Shown: positions 10,020 to 20,700 of the stretch, one piece after another
Position numbering within the stretch: position 1 is the first letter of the stretch
Layout: the number at the start of each line of letters is the position of its first letter
Source: Prorocentrum cordatum
Taxonomy: Eukaryota > Sar > Dinophyceae > Prorocentrales > Prorocentraceae
Reading direction: 5' to 3'
Length of the DNA: 64,000 nucleotides
NCBI GenBank assembly: GCA_963575745.1
Contig: CAUYUJ010019884.1
Span: 45,001 to 109,000, forward strand
Notes under the pieces: model-generated
The model's database searches: none
Seen by the model: the letters and a program-made list of their open reading frames with translations, nothing else
What the model was told of the DNA's origin: nothing
Program-made: the position numbers and the translations under genes

Positions 10020-12030
10020 CGGCTCCTGCGCTGATCCTGGGAGGCACCCGCCACGCTGGGAGCGCGGGACCACCCCCTGCGCACCCCCTTTGGTGTCGAG
10101 GAGGCGCCACGCCTGCCACGCCCCGTGGATGTGCGTGACGGCAGGAGGAGCACCTGTTGCGCACCCCCTGTTCGCGTCGAGGAGTTGCCGCGCTTACCCG
10201 CATCCTGCGAGCGCGGGACGGATGGGGGAACCACCCCTTGCGCACCCCCCCCTGGTGTCGAGGAAGAGCCACGCCCGGAGGGAGTGGGACGGCTAAGGAG
10301 GCCACTCCCTGCGCAACCCCTCTGGTGTCGAGGACGTGGCACGCACGGGCAGGAGAACCCCCCTTTTGCGAGCCCTTTTGCTGGAGTCAGGGAAGAGCCG
10401 CCCTCTGCCACGGCATTCGAGCGTGGGACGGACAGGGCAACCGCCACTTGCGCACCACCGTTTTCTGGTACCGAGGAGACTCCACGCCTGCCACGCCGTG
10501 CGAGCGAGGAGCGGGTAGGGGAACCGCTCCCGGCGCATCCTCTTTTTTACCCTGCGGGAGCAGGACAGGTCTGGAAATCTCTCCGTGTGCACCCTCGCTG
10601 GTGTCGGGGACATGCCACGCCTTGCGAGCGTGGGACGGACAGGGGGGCCACCCCTTGCGAACCTTCTCTGGTGACCACGAAATGCCATGCTTGCCACGCC
10701 GTCCGTGTATGGGACAGTTGGAGGAACCACCACCAGCGCACCATTTTTTCTGGCATCGGCGAAATTCCACGCTTGCCACGCCTTGCGAGCGAGGAACGGA
10801 TAGGGGAACCTCCCCTTTCGCATCCTCGATTGCCTTGCGAGAGCCAGACGGATATGGAAGCCGCTCCTTGCGCACCCTCTCTGCTGTCGGGGAAATGCCA
10901 CGCCTTGCGAGAGTGGGACGGACATGGGAACCTACCCCCGGCGCACCTTCTCTGGTGCCGAGGAAGTGCCACTGCTGCCACGCCCTGAGAGCGTGGCACG
11001 GATAGGGAAACCATCCCTTGAACCACCCTGTACGCACCCCATCTGGCACCGAGGAAATGCAACGCGTGCCACGCCTTGAGGGCATGGCGCAAATAGTTGA
11101 ACCACCCCTTGCGAACCATTTGTTCTGGTGTCGTGGAAGTGCCACGGTTGCCACGCCTTGCGAGCGCGGGACGGATAGAGGACCTTTTTGTGCACCCCCT
11201 CTGCTGTCGCGAAAGTGCCGCGCCTGCCACGCCCTGGGGGCGTGGCACGGATGCGTGAGGCACCCCCATGTGGTGTCGAGGACGTGGCACGTTTGCCAGG
11301 CCCTGGGAGCGTGGCACGGACAGATCAGCTTGCGCACCACCTCGCCTGGCATCGAGGCAGTGCCACGCCCGCCATGGCACTCGGGCGTGGGGCGGGCCGG
11401 GGAACCACCGCGTCGAGGATACGCAACCCCTGCCGCGCCCTGGGGGGGCGTGGCACGGATGCGTGAGGCACCCCTTGCGCACCCCCTCTGGTGTTGAGGA
11501 AGTGACGCGCTTGCCCGACCCTGGGAGCGTGGGCACGTATATGTAAGCCACACCTTGCGCACAAGTTTCTCGTGTCGGGGAAATGCCACGCTTGCCACGC
11601 CCTGCGCAACCCCTCTGCTGTCGAGGAAATGGCACGCCTGCCGCGCACAAAGACTGCGGTACGCATGGGGGAACCACCCCTTGCAAACCTGTTTCTGGTT
11701 TCGAGGAAGTGTCACGCCTGCCGCGCCAGGGGTGCGAGTCACGGGTTGGGTGGGCCACCCTTTGATGACCGCTCTGCTGTCGAGGAAGTGCCACGATTGC
11801 CGTGCACTGGAAGCGCGGCACGGATGGGGGAGGACCACCCACATTCCTGGTGTCGAGAAAGTGCCACGCCTGCCAGGCACTGAGAGCGTGGCACGGATAT
11901 GGGAACCAACCCCTGCGCACCCCCGCCGGCGTCGAGGAAGTGCCACGCCTGCCAGCCCCTGCGAGCGTGGCGCGGATGGTGGAGCCCCCCCGTACGCACG
12001 CCCTCTGGTATCGGGGCTTCCGAGACTCGT
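10020..12030 (+). repeat. ~80-bp minisatellite array
   Basis: About 24 degenerate units, mostly 65-90 bp. Each contains a TGGTGTCGAGGAAGTGCCAC-like core, GCCTGCCACGCC, GCGAGCGTGGGACGG and AACCACCCCTTGCGCACC. Representative cores lie near 10091, 10252, 10590, 10952, 11272, 11697 and 11932. Long open frames on both strands only restate the unit (about 28 residues). Confidence 0.88.
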
Positions 12031-12238
12031 GCTAGGCTCCTGACACGCGATTGCGAGGGTGAGGGTACGGATGTGTGATGGTGGCGTGCGTGTTGCAAGG
12101 ATTCGGCATGGCACGTGCTGTGTAGGGAGGAACCAGGAGGAAAGTGATAAAAGAGGGGAATGAGAGGAGGCGTAGACGCGGGTACGACGCGGGTGAAAAA
12201 TAAAACCAGAGCCCGACTGACCGTGACGGAAATTCGCA

Positions 12239-12380
12239 TGAGCATAAATTGTCCGAGGTAAGCGCGGATTTCCTGGGTCGGCGTTGGACCCCACCCAGCG
12301 CGTTTCGCTCGCCAGGGGGAGTAGTTCTGACGCCGAGCCAAGAAATCCGCCAGGATATCCGAAAGTGCATGTTTATGCAG
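12239..12380. mobile_element. Foldback (MITE/introner-like) element
   Basis: The left arm from GCATAAA (12242) through CGCGGATTTCCTGG and TCGGCGT is matched, inverted and imperfectly, by the right arm ending TTTATGC (12378). The whole ~140 bp can fold into one long hairpin. Intron-like ends are present: GAG|GTAAGC at about 12258 and TTTATGCAG|G at about 12379. No flanking gene was recognised. Confidence 0.55.
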
Positions 12381-12404
12381 GCTGTTGATCCAAAGGAGCA
12401 GGAG

Positions 12405-12640
12405 GAGCACGAGGAGGGGGAGGGGGAGGGGGAGGAGGAGGAGGAGGAGGAGGAGGAGGAGGAGGAGGAGGGAGCAGCCCTTGTACATATTTTTGCCAGT
12501 TGTAAGCACCCCTTTTACAAGGTGCATGCCTGGGGTGCCAATGTCGGCGGTCGTTGCTCCATGAGGTCTTACACCCGCGAACACGCCCGAGTAATGCAGA
12601 GGAGGAGGAGGAGGAGGAGGAGGAGGAGGAGGAGGAGGGG
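12405..12640 (+). repeat. Two GGA tracts with a unique spacer
   Basis: GGA runs at about 12410-12475 and 12598-12640 flank about 120 bp of non-repetitive sequence. The Glu/Arg-rich frames are repeat artefacts. Confidence 0.85.
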
Positions 12641-12939
12641 CAGCACGCGGCCGGAGTGAAACAACGAGATCAGCGTATAGCTGTCGCACCGTGGTTAAGG
12701 CACCACGGTGACACAAAAGGTATTGCTTTGATGCGCATGCACTCGAGTGCTGCGCTCTATAGTACAGTGCCGTATCCATTTGCCTGCGGCAAACCCCGCC
12801 ACCGTGCCAACGCAGCAGCGCAGCAGGAAGGAGGTCGACCTTAAGATCCGTTGATATTAAGTACCCTTTCTGAACTGGCGCTGGTCTTGAATGCATCCTC
12901 CTTGTCTGCGGCCTTGTGCTCACACTCTTCTTTCACCTC
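12641..12939. other. No recognisable feature
   Basis: Non-repetitive sequence between a GGA tract and an R2 tract. I see no gene, RNA or repeat that can be supported. Confidence 0.4.
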
Positions 12940-13515
12940 GGAGGCGTATTTGGCGTCTTCGGGGCCTTTTGGGTCACTCTTGGGGCTCGCTTGGGGCCCT
13001 CCAGCCGTTTTGGGCGCGATGGTTTGACCGAGGAGTTCAATTGCCGTTTGTTCTTGAAAAGGTTCGATTGAATTACGTTGGGGACGTATAACGGGGTCTT
13101 GAGGCCGATGTGAAGCTCTTTTGGGCCGCCTTGAGGGATTGTCGGACCGTCTTGGGACAATCTTGACGCTGTCTTGGTGCCGCCCAAGAGGCGCCAATGG
13201 TCAGTACGCCAGCGCTGCAGCTGACCATCGGCAACTGTGATGGCAGCGACTTACCATATTGAGCGTTCCTTGGGGATCTCTGTAGCTTTCCTCCACCGAT
13301 CTGAAGTTGGAAAGCCTCTGAAACAAAAACATGAATTCCCCGTGCGTTACATTGGTTTTGCTTCCCAGGATCTCGCCGAGGGCTTCTGGTGGGGCTCTTG
13401 GGATCGACTGGGGGCGTTGGGGAGATCGCTGGCTCGTCTTGGGCCGGCAGTTGGGCATCCCACAGCAGTTTTTGTGCAGTCGGGGGCCGCCTGGAGGCCG
13501 ACCAGAGCGGCTTGG
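12940..13515 (+). repeat. R2 repeat tract, interrupted
   Basis: CTTGGGGC/CTCTTGGG-type units at about 12955-13200 and 13370-13515 flank an AT-richer segment (13290-13365). That segment contains, inverted, the GAATTCCCCGTGC-like module seen in other R2 tracts. Confidence 0.6.
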
Positions 13516-13689
13516 ATGCAGAACAGCAAAACCGGTGGAGGTGGTGTTCGTAGGGGGCGTGTTGTTGATGGAGGGGGTTCTGACGAATTACATGAACCCT
13601 TTCAGGCAACTAACAAGCGTTCTGACACACTACTATCGCGCAGGCGCGGTGGCCGATTTTTTCAACGGACCTTACCCATCATCCTTCTC

Positions 13690-13960
13690 TTCGTCCTTCT
13701 CGTTATCCTCATCTTTGACCTGATCCTCCTTCTCCTCCTCCTCCTCCTCGTCATCATTACCATCATCAGCAGCAGCATCATTATCATCAACAGCATCATC
13801 AGAGTCATCATCATCATCAGCAGCAGCAGCATCATCATAGTCCTCATCCTCATCCTCATCCTCTCACCAGCACTAGCAACATTACAATCGTCGTATCATC
13901 CTCCTCGCCATCATCCTCAGCATCAGCATCAGCGTCATCACCATCACCCTTCGCATGTCC
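13690..13960 (+). repeat. CCT/CAT compound microsatellite
   Basis: CCT units pass into CAT/CAG triplets (13750-13960). Frames read poly-Ser/Ile/His/Met and are not genes. Confidence 0.9.
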
Positions 13961-14929
13961 GACTCCTCCACCCCCAGCCTTACCTCCAGAATAAAGGCCG
14001 AGGGCCTTTCTTATTTTGCCTCAGTTGCTCTCGGAGCAGAAATGAGCCCACACTTCTGTGCTGCACGACGTCGGCATTCAGACTTAGGCGAGGTGCCTGA
14101 CACCAGCCTCTGCGAGCGGTGGGCCTCCCTCTCCAACCCTCCAGACGCCCTTGATAACCCATGGAACCTTTCGAGTACCTTCTCGTCCTCTTCCATAGCT
14201 AGGTGTGAAGGAAGCGTATCCAGAGGGAAACGGGTCCTGGACCCCAGGGCCTTCCCTTGGACGCCAGGCCCTTCCCTTGCTTGACTGGCGGCCCACAAGA
14301 GAGTTGGGGATATGGTGATGGAGCGCAGTGATTTGCAACATATTTATGTTATTGGCTGCGATTCGTACCTCCTCATTCTCACAGCTACGAGCATGTCGGA
14401 AGTTGTTTCGAGCATAGTTTCTCTTCCAGTACATAAATTCGATCTCGAGACGCCATGATTACCATGATTATGTGACTATCGACCCGCACTTCTGGGGCGC
14501 ATGGCGCGGACTGGTCACACCGTAGCTTGATTACATTATCGAGGTTGCATGACATAAATTGAGAATCATAAATAAGAACGTTTCGGCAAAAGCGTTAGTG
14601 GTATGAACGCTCACTTTGAGCTTGTTGTGGATGGCGATCAGCGGAAGTATTGGGATCGACTGTTGCCGTGTAGATCAGGGAACGTCGGCGCTGCATCGCC
14701 ACGTACCCCACTCGCTGCCTGGACGGAATTCGTGTGCTATAGTTTATATACTGGGAAGCTGGATGCATGCGACCTGCCGGCGGCCCTGGGGCCTGGGGAG
14801 TCCCCCGTGAATACGAGGCCAGATGCCTCCAGAACCCATCTTCCTCGGGGCCCCGATCTTTCGTGGTGGCCTGCACCGTAAGCATAAACATTCAGAAGTC
14901 AGCGCGGAGTGCGCTGCGCGGAGCTCGAC
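13961..14929. other. Mostly unique sequence, no supported gene
   Basis: About 0.97 kb with open frames up to 110 codons but no clear domain. The frame at 14603-14881 contains a FVCYSLYTGKLDACD segment faintly like the end of a BTB domain, too little to call. Confidence 0.35.
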
Positions 14930-15298
14930 TAGACGTAAGAGTGACCTTTCGCCGGAGTGACCTCTGGTGCGGGCACAGATGGGCCCTCCGATGGCTGAAG
15001 ACGAAGTGGCAGCAGGGGCTTGCGCGCCCAGGTTTGGTCTCCCCGCGGCCCCCAAAAAGCCGCGCACCAAAGGTGACGAACCAACAACACACACCCATAC
15101 CCATAGGGGGGTCGGAAAGGGCTACGGGTGCATGTTGTCGGATGGGGGTCCCCGCTCGAACGGGAGCGTTCCCTAGGGTCCGACAATCCGCACCCATACC
15201 CATAGCCAGTCCTCCTCCCAACGACCACCTTATGGGTATGGGTGTGTGTTGTTCGTTCGTCAAAAGGTCACTCTTACCCAGGGTCACTCTTGCGTGTA
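14930..15298. mobile_element. Introner-like TIR element, copy 1 (carries a nested insertion)
   Basis: The left end TAGACGTAAGAGTGACC and the right end GGTCACTCTTGCGTGTA are inverted repeats. Further in, GAGTGACCTCTGGTGCGGGC pairs with GCCGCGCACCAAAGGT. A clean homologue without the insertion lies at 42400-42567, inside the GDPD intron. The ends look like splice sites (AC|GTAAGAG and TGTAG|CC). A 187-bp foldback element sits inside at 15075-15261. The host gene, if any, was not identified. Confidence 0.72.
15075..15261. mobile_element. Nested foldback TIR element with target-site duplication
   Basis: It starts GACGAACCAAC and ends GTTCGTTCGTC, with arms extending through ACACACACCCATACCCATA and its complement. 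It interrupts the outer element between AAAGGT (15069-15074) and a second AAAGGT (15263-15268). The uninterrupted homologue near 42530 reads CCAAAGGTCACTCTTG, so the insertion and a 6-bp duplication are both visible. Internal inverted words (TGTCGGATGGG / GGGTCCGACA) extend the hairpin. Confidence 0.8.
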
Positions 15299-15439
15299 GC
15301 CGAGGAGCGCACGCCTTTGCCCGCTCGCCGCCGGAGCGGTGCTGGCACAACGGCCGCACCCTTCGCGCAAGGGGAGGGTGCGCGGCTGGGGCTCGCGCCC
15401 CGAGCGCGGCCGCGCACCCCTTGGCGGGCTTGCATGGAC

Positions 15440-15695
15440 CCGCGGGGGAGGAGGGGGAGGAGGAGGAGGAGGAGGAGGAGGAGGAGGAGGAGGAGGAGGA
15501 GGAGGAGGAGGAGGAGGAGAGGAGGAGGAGGAGGAGGAGGAGGAGGAGGAGGAGGGATGGGAGGGAAGAGGGAAGGGAGGGGGAGGGGAGGGGGAGGGGG
15601 AGGGGAGGGGGAGGCGGAGGAGGAGGAGGAGGAGGAGGAGGAGGAGGGAGGAGGAGGAGGAGGAGGAGGAGGAGGAGAAGGAGGAGGAGGAGGTG
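15440..15695 (+). repeat. GGA polypurine tract
   Basis: GGA triplets with GGGAGG interruptions. They end immediately before a truncated R1 copy. Confidence 0.95.
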
Positions 15696-15768
15696 GACAG
15701 TGTAAACCCAAGACCCTGCAAGTTCCCTCTTCCGAGGCCCCTGCAAGGGTTCATTGATCACTGAGGGA
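15696..15768 (-). repeat. Truncated R1 3' end
   Basis: GTAAACCCAAGACC followed by AAGTTCCCTCTTCCGAGGCC and GGGTTCATT match the inverted 3' end of R1 (compare 19714-19792). It lies between two GGA tracts, as complete R1 copies do. Confidence 0.6.
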
Positions 15769-15865
15769 CGTGTGGAGGAGGGGGAGGAGGAGAAGGAGGA
15801 GGAGGAGGAGCAGGCGGAGGAGGAGGAGGAGGAGGGGGGGAGGAGGAGGGGGGAGGGAGGATCCA
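15769..15865 (+). repeat. GGA polypurine tract
   Basis: GGA triplets following the truncated R1 copy. Confidence 0.9.
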
Positions 15866-17044
15866 GAACCCAAGTCGATTTGTCACTGAAATTGTGAGAA
15901 CGTCCGAGACTTGAAACAACGCTAGACCAGAGCAACCGACACCCAGTCGGGGTGGTCAAGCGAAAAAGCCAGGAAGCTTGGCCCGAGGGCCTGCCTGCTC
16001 GGCGCTACATTGCGCAGAGCGGAGGGCGGAGGAGGGAGAGAACGGGGAGGGGAAGGAGGAGCATAATCGCGGGGGGACGGATTATGAGGAGGAGGCGGAC
16101 ATGATGTAGTCTGTTTTCGGGTGACTGCCACTTCGCCGCTGAAGTCCGCACTGCCATCGCTGCCGCTGAATCAATGGCCAACAACTGCATGCGCGCGAAA
16201 GTACGCGCGCGCGCCCGCTGGCTACATTTTGGCCCAAGGTGGCTATGGAGTTGAAATGTGAGCGTGAGAAAAGGACATAGACCTCATCAGCCTTGTTTCC
16301 TGAAAGCGACGTTTGGGAATTTGGCCGAGTATTTCCAGATACCCACGACCATGGAAAAGGCAGAAGTCCAATGTCGACGCTCACCTAGCACAGTTGGAGA
16401 AAACAACTTCTAGTCATTTGTAGAGAAGGAGTGGGAGCGGGAGGGGGAGGAGGAGGGGGTGGTAAGTTGCTCTCCCGGCCCGTCACGTCCCAGATGCCCA
16501 AAGACGAGCTCAAATACTCGAAAACATGCGGGAGCTTCCAAAGACCCCACTAGAACCCGGAGGACCGAGGGCAACATTTGGCAGCAGGGAGGAGGAGGAG
16601 AAGGAGCAGCATGGAGCAGGGCACAGCCACGACGGCGCAAGGAGGCGTCAAGCCGTCAAGCCGACGTCCGCCGAGAAGCGGGGCGCAGAGCACAGGCGCA
16701 CATCTGCCCTTTCCCTCCGCGCGCCAGCGGTGGATACCTTTCCCAGCCGCCCCGACGCCGCAGCTGGGAAGGCCCGGGTCGGCGAGTGAGCGGGCAGAGT
16801 TTTTTTTTACTCAAGCAGTGGCGAGGCGTCCTGGCTCGCCTAGAGCCCTGCCAAACAATGTTCTGAGAGCCTTTGGGGGGTGTCCACGAAACGTTCTCAG
16901 AACACGTCTGGCGGAGTCTGTCCTGTTTTGTCACATCGGGTGCATGTTCTAAGAACATTGTTGTTGTCTTAGAACAGTTGTGGGTTCTAAAACGTTCCGT
17001 GGTAGGACTATAGGAATGACAGGACGGTCGGCCCCTGCTCAAAT
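15866..17044. other. Unique sequence with GTTCT-rich segment, no supported gene
   Basis: No recognisable domain. From about 16855 to 17000 several GTTCT/AGAAC words occur (GTTCTGAGA, GTTCTCAGAAC, GTTCTAAGAAC, CTTAGAAC, GTTCTAAAAC), partly palindromic. Confidence 0.4.
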
Positions 17045-17185
17045 TACAGTCGGACCGAGGTATAAGATCGGGGTCGTTTCGGAGAGGGTATCTTCATGTT
17101 CTTCGTGCTCGCTTGATGTTCTTGTGCATCCTGGGGAGGGCACCCCTGGATGTTCTGTGTACCTTGGCCGACGGAGGGTCTCATG
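17045..17185 (+). repeat. Dispersed repeat D, copy 1
   Basis: Shares an ordered set of words with 37165-37310: GTCGGACCGAGGTA, TCGGGGTCGTTTCGG/GGTCGGTTCGGGG, TCGTGCTCG, and GATGTTCTTGTGCATCCTGG. No coding potential is recognised. Confidence 0.65.
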
Positions 17186-17564
17186 TTCTTGGAGGATGCT
17201 ATGATGTCTTGGGTCCGACTGTGTTCGTGGAAGGAGAAAGGAGGAGGAGCCGTTCGGATGACGCTGCTCCACCTTGTCATCGCCGTGCTCGTATTGCTCA
17301 CAGGGCGGCTGCGCGCGGACTTGCTTCGCCGCGCGAAGAGGAGCCGTGCGGGGCTGGCCCCGATCGCCAGTGGCACTCTCCACACAGCCTACTTGGGCTC
17401 CCCGGGGCCGCCTCCCCGACCTGGGACGACGCCGCGGAGTTGATCCCATCTTTTCATAACTTCCCTGAGACCCCCTCGCGTCGCGAAACTGCTCCGACGG
17501 TGGGACCCCGCATGAGAATCTCCGGTGTCTGCCTGAATATACTCGTGCCTCATGATCCTCCTCC

Positions 17565-17715
17565 TTTTCCTCCTCCTCCTCCTCCTCCTCCTGCTCCTCC
17601 TCCTGCTCTCCTCCTCCTCCTCCTCCTCCTCTCTCCTCCTCCTCATCCTCCTCCTCCTCCTCCTCCTCCTCCTCCTCCTCCTCCTCCTCCTACTCCTCCC
17701 TCTCCTCCTCCTCTG
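17565..17715 (+). repeat. CCT tract
   Basis: CCT triplets with occasional CTGCTC. The Pro/Leu frames are artefacts. Confidence 0.95.
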
Positions 17716-17954
17716 ACTCATCCCGTCTCGGGATATTCGAGTTCTCGGACGGGGCAATTTTCAATGGCCTGCTGAAAAACGTGGCAGGACTGCTGAATCC
17801 GTCTCCCTCATACTCGCGTTGGGGAGAGCGGGGCATGGTACGAAATGGTGGCTAAGTTCAAGGGTTCAGTGATCAACAGGGGGCGGCGGATATGATGGCC
17901 TTCGGCACATCCCGCCACCGTGCCTGGGTACTGAGCATATTTGATGTTCGCAGT
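17716..17954. other. No recognisable feature
   Basis: Short non-repetitive spacer between a CCT tract and an R2 tract. Confidence 0.4.
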
Positions 17955-18480
17955 TTGAACGCCCTTTGGGGGCCGTTCGGGTGCCTCTTGGGGCCTCTTT
18001 TGGGCATCTTGGGGGCCTCTTGAGGCCTCCTGGGCATCTTGGGGCGGAAGGCTCGGATTTTCAGTTGGTGTTCCCTCGTTTGAGTCGGTTTCGGGGCCGT
18101 CTTGGGGCCTTCTTGGGCCGTTTTAGGCGCCTCTTGGGCTGTCTTGGGGCCCTCTTGGGCCGTTTTGGAGCCCTCTTGTAGGCCTTTTGGGTCGTCTTGG
18201 AGCGGTCTTGGGGGCATCTAGGGCCGTCCGGGAGCGTCGGGAAGCCGAAAAGGCGAGAACACGAATTCCACCAAAACTGAAGCACAACCAATGATTTTGC
18301 CCTCTTGGAAGGCCTCTTGAAGGCATCTTTGGGCGTCTTGGAGGCCTCTTGGGCCGTCTCGGGACCATCTTGAGCGTCTTGGAGCGATCGTTCGGCTACT
18401 CGGGGTCCTCTTGGACCATCTCGAAAGCTTCTTGGGGCCCTCTTGGCCCATCTTGGGGACCCCTTGGGCCCGAAAAGTTC
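17955..18480 (+). repeat. R2 tract with inverted modules A and B
   Basis: CCTCTTGGG units surround two conserved spacers. One at 18045-18090 (GGCTCGGATTTTCAGTTGG) is the reverse complement of module B near 53330. The other at 18228-18300 (GGGAAGCCGAAAAGGCGAG) is the reverse complement of module A near 52225. Confidence 0.8.
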
Positions 18481-18639
18481 ACGCGACAACCCTCGGGGGA
18501 GCCCCGGAGCGCCACGACAAGCCCCAGGGGACTTGGGCCGAGGGGCCCCGAACCCCCTCAAAGACTCTTCAGGAGCGAGGGCTGAGGCTCAGAGAGGGGC
18601 GGCGAGCCCAGTCCGTGCCTGAGGCATGGCGTCGATGCC

Positions 18640-18950
18640 AAACAAAGAGGAGGAGGAGGAGGAGGAGGAGGAGGAGGAGGAGGAGGAGGAGGAGGAGCAG
18701 GAGGAGGAGGAGGACGAGGAGGAGGAGGAGGAGGAGGAGGAGGAGGGGAGGAGAGGAGGAGGAGGAGGAGGAGGAGGAGGAGAGGGAGGAGGAGGAGGGG
18801 AGGAGGAGGCGGAGGAGGAGGAGGAGGAGAGGAGGAGGAGGAGGAGAGAGGAGAGGAGGAGGAGGAGGAGGAGGAGGAGGAGAGGAGAGGAGGAGGAGGG
18901 AGGAGGGAGGAGGAGGAGGAGGAGCAGGAGGAGGAGGAGGCTGAGGGCCC
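18640..18950 (+). repeat. GGA polypurine tract
   Basis: GGA triplets with GAGAGG interruptions. The very long Glu/Arg/Gly frames are artefacts. Confidence 0.95.
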
Positions 18951-19345
18951 ACTCCGTGCCCGGCGGTGCGGTGGCGCATGCGGCGCGGCACGCCGCGCCC
19001 GAGCCGCTCGGAGGGGGGGCGACTCCGGGCGGAGGAGCAGGCTGCGCCCCGAGGCGGCCCGCGGCCCGCCCGCGGCAGCCGCTGGCGGCCGTCGGCCTGC
19101 GCCTCGTCGGCCGTCGGCGGTCGTCGGCGGCCGCCGGCGGTCGTCGGCCCTCGTCGGCGGCCGCGGGCGGCGGTCGTCGGCGCCCTTTGGGGTGTCGGCG
19201 GCCGTCGGCGCCCTTTGGGTGTCGGCGGCCGTGAGCGGCTTTCGGCGGCGGGTCCCTCGGGTGCCCATCGCCGCTCGGGGAGGCGCGCCGCCCGCCGCTG
19301 CCCCGGGGCGTTGGCGCCAACGTCCTGGCTGGGCGAAGGGCTGAG
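18951..19345. repeat. GC-rich island with GTCGGCGGCC short repeats
   Basis: Between two GGA tracts. About 19085-19235 consists of degenerate GTCGGCGGCCGTCGGC words of 9-12 bp. All frames are open and compositionally biased; no protein is supported. Confidence 0.55.
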
Positions 19346-19710
19346 GCTGGTACTGAGGAGGAGGAGGAGGAGGAGGAGGAGGAGGAGGAAAAGGAAAAGG
19401 GAGGAGGAGGAGGAGGAGGAGGAGGAGGGGAAGGAGAGGAGGAGGAGGAGGAGAGAAGGAGGAGGAGGAGGAGAGGAGGAGGAGGAGGAGAGAGGAGGAG
19501 AGGAGGAGGAGGAGGAGGAGGAGGAGGAGGAGGAGGAGGAGGGAGGAGGATGAGGAGGAGGAGGAGGAGGAGAGGGAGGAGGGAGTAGGAGGAGGAGGAG
19601 GAGGAGGATGAGGAAAAGGAGAGGAGGAGGAGGAGGGGAAGGAGGAGGTGGAGGAGGAGGAGGAGGAAAAGGAGGAGGAGGAGGAGGGGAAGGAGGAGGA
19701 GGAGGACCAA
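19346..19710 (+). repeat. GGA polypurine tract
   Basis: GGA triplets with AAGG interruptions, abutting the R1 copy on its right. Confidence 0.95.
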
Positions 19711-20477
19711 TGTAAACCATAGAGTAATCGTCGATGGTGGAACAAACCCTCCCTCCAAGCTCCCTCTTCACAGGCCCCTAGAACGGTTCATTTCCATTGA
19801 AGGAACTGCCTCTTTGGAAGACAACCGTTTGAAGACCCTGAAGCATGTCAAAACATTGTTCTCGGGATTCCAACAACACGGATCAACATGGCTGTTGCGT
19901 CTTGACAATCCTGAATCGTGCCAGAACACCATTCTTGGGACTTCAACACAGCGAACCAACATAACTGCTGCACCCGCACAATCCTTAATCCGTTCAAAAC
20001 ACCATTTCTGGCAAGTTGATGATGGGAATCCGTGGAACTCTTGCAAATGTTTTACAGCGAGTGTGCGCCGCGCTAAGGCGAGACCCACATTTTGAAGAGG
20101 AGCTGCCCTCAATCCGTGAAACTCCTGCATGTTTGAAACGAATGTGCGCTGCGCTAAGGCGAGACCCACATTTTGAAAACGACCCACTCTCAATCCGTGA
20201 AACTCTTGCAATTGTTTAAACCGGATGTGCGCCGCGCTACGACGAAAGCCACATGTTGAAAACGACCCGCCCTCAATCCGCGAAACGATTGCCATGTTTC
20301 AAAACGAATGTGCGCCGCACTAAGGCGAGAGCCTTTTTTTGAAAACCAGCCGCCCTCCATCTGTGAAACTGTTGTCAAGTTTTGAGCTTCAGAGGCATGA
20401 ATGGTGAGGAAGTCTCAGGCGAAACGCCTGGCCAGCCCTAAAAACTGGCCTCGGGGTGCGACAGGGAGAAATCATTT
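19711..20477 (-). repeat. Dispersed repeat R1, inverted copy
   Basis: Reverse complement of the R1 order. The 3' part is at 19711-19960. Four monomers with GCCGCGCTAAGGCGAGA and CACATTTTGAAAA follow at about 20065-20360. The CCTCGGGGTGCGACAGGGAG start lies near 20450-20468. GGA tracts flank both sides, equivalent to CCT on the element's sense strand. Confidence 0.88.
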
Positions 20478-20700
20478 AGGGAGGAGGAGGAGGAGGAGGA
20501 GGAGGAGGCGGGGGGAGAAGGACAAAGGAGGAGGAGGAGGAGGTGGAGAAGGAGGAGGCGGCGGCGGGGGGGGAGGAGGGTTGGGAACGAGAGAGAGAGA
20601 GAGATGGGAGGGAAAGAGAGATAGATAGAGAGAGTGCGCGTGTGTGTGCGTGTGTGTACACGGGAGAGTGTGTGTGAGAGAGAGAGAGAGAGCAAGGTGA
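20478..20700 (+). repeat. GGA tract and GA/GT dinucleotide repeats
   Basis: GGA and GGC triplets to about 20580, then GAGAGA and TGTGTG runs to about 20695. Confidence 0.9.

Noticed and set aside
10387-12294. 635-codon minus frame over the ~80-bp minisatellite
   Set aside because: Repeat translation with about 28-residue periodicity; overlapping frames are also open.
13065-13085. tRNA-like GGTTCGATT words (also near 49508 and 53970)
   Set aside because: No acceptor, D or anticodon stems can be drawn around them.
14603-14881. Possible BTB-like fragment (FVCYSLYTGKLD)
   Set aside because: Only one short motif fits; the rest of the 92-residue frame does not follow the domain pattern.
18228-18250. 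AAGCCGAAAAGGC resembling an inverted spliced leader
   Set aside because: It belongs to module A of R2, which recurs in many tracts with sequence unlike the leader.
18558-19771. Very long minus-strand frames (about 390-400 codons) over 18558-19771
   Set aside because: They translate GGA tracts into Pro/Leu/Ser runs; three overlapping frames are equally open, so this is composition, not coding.
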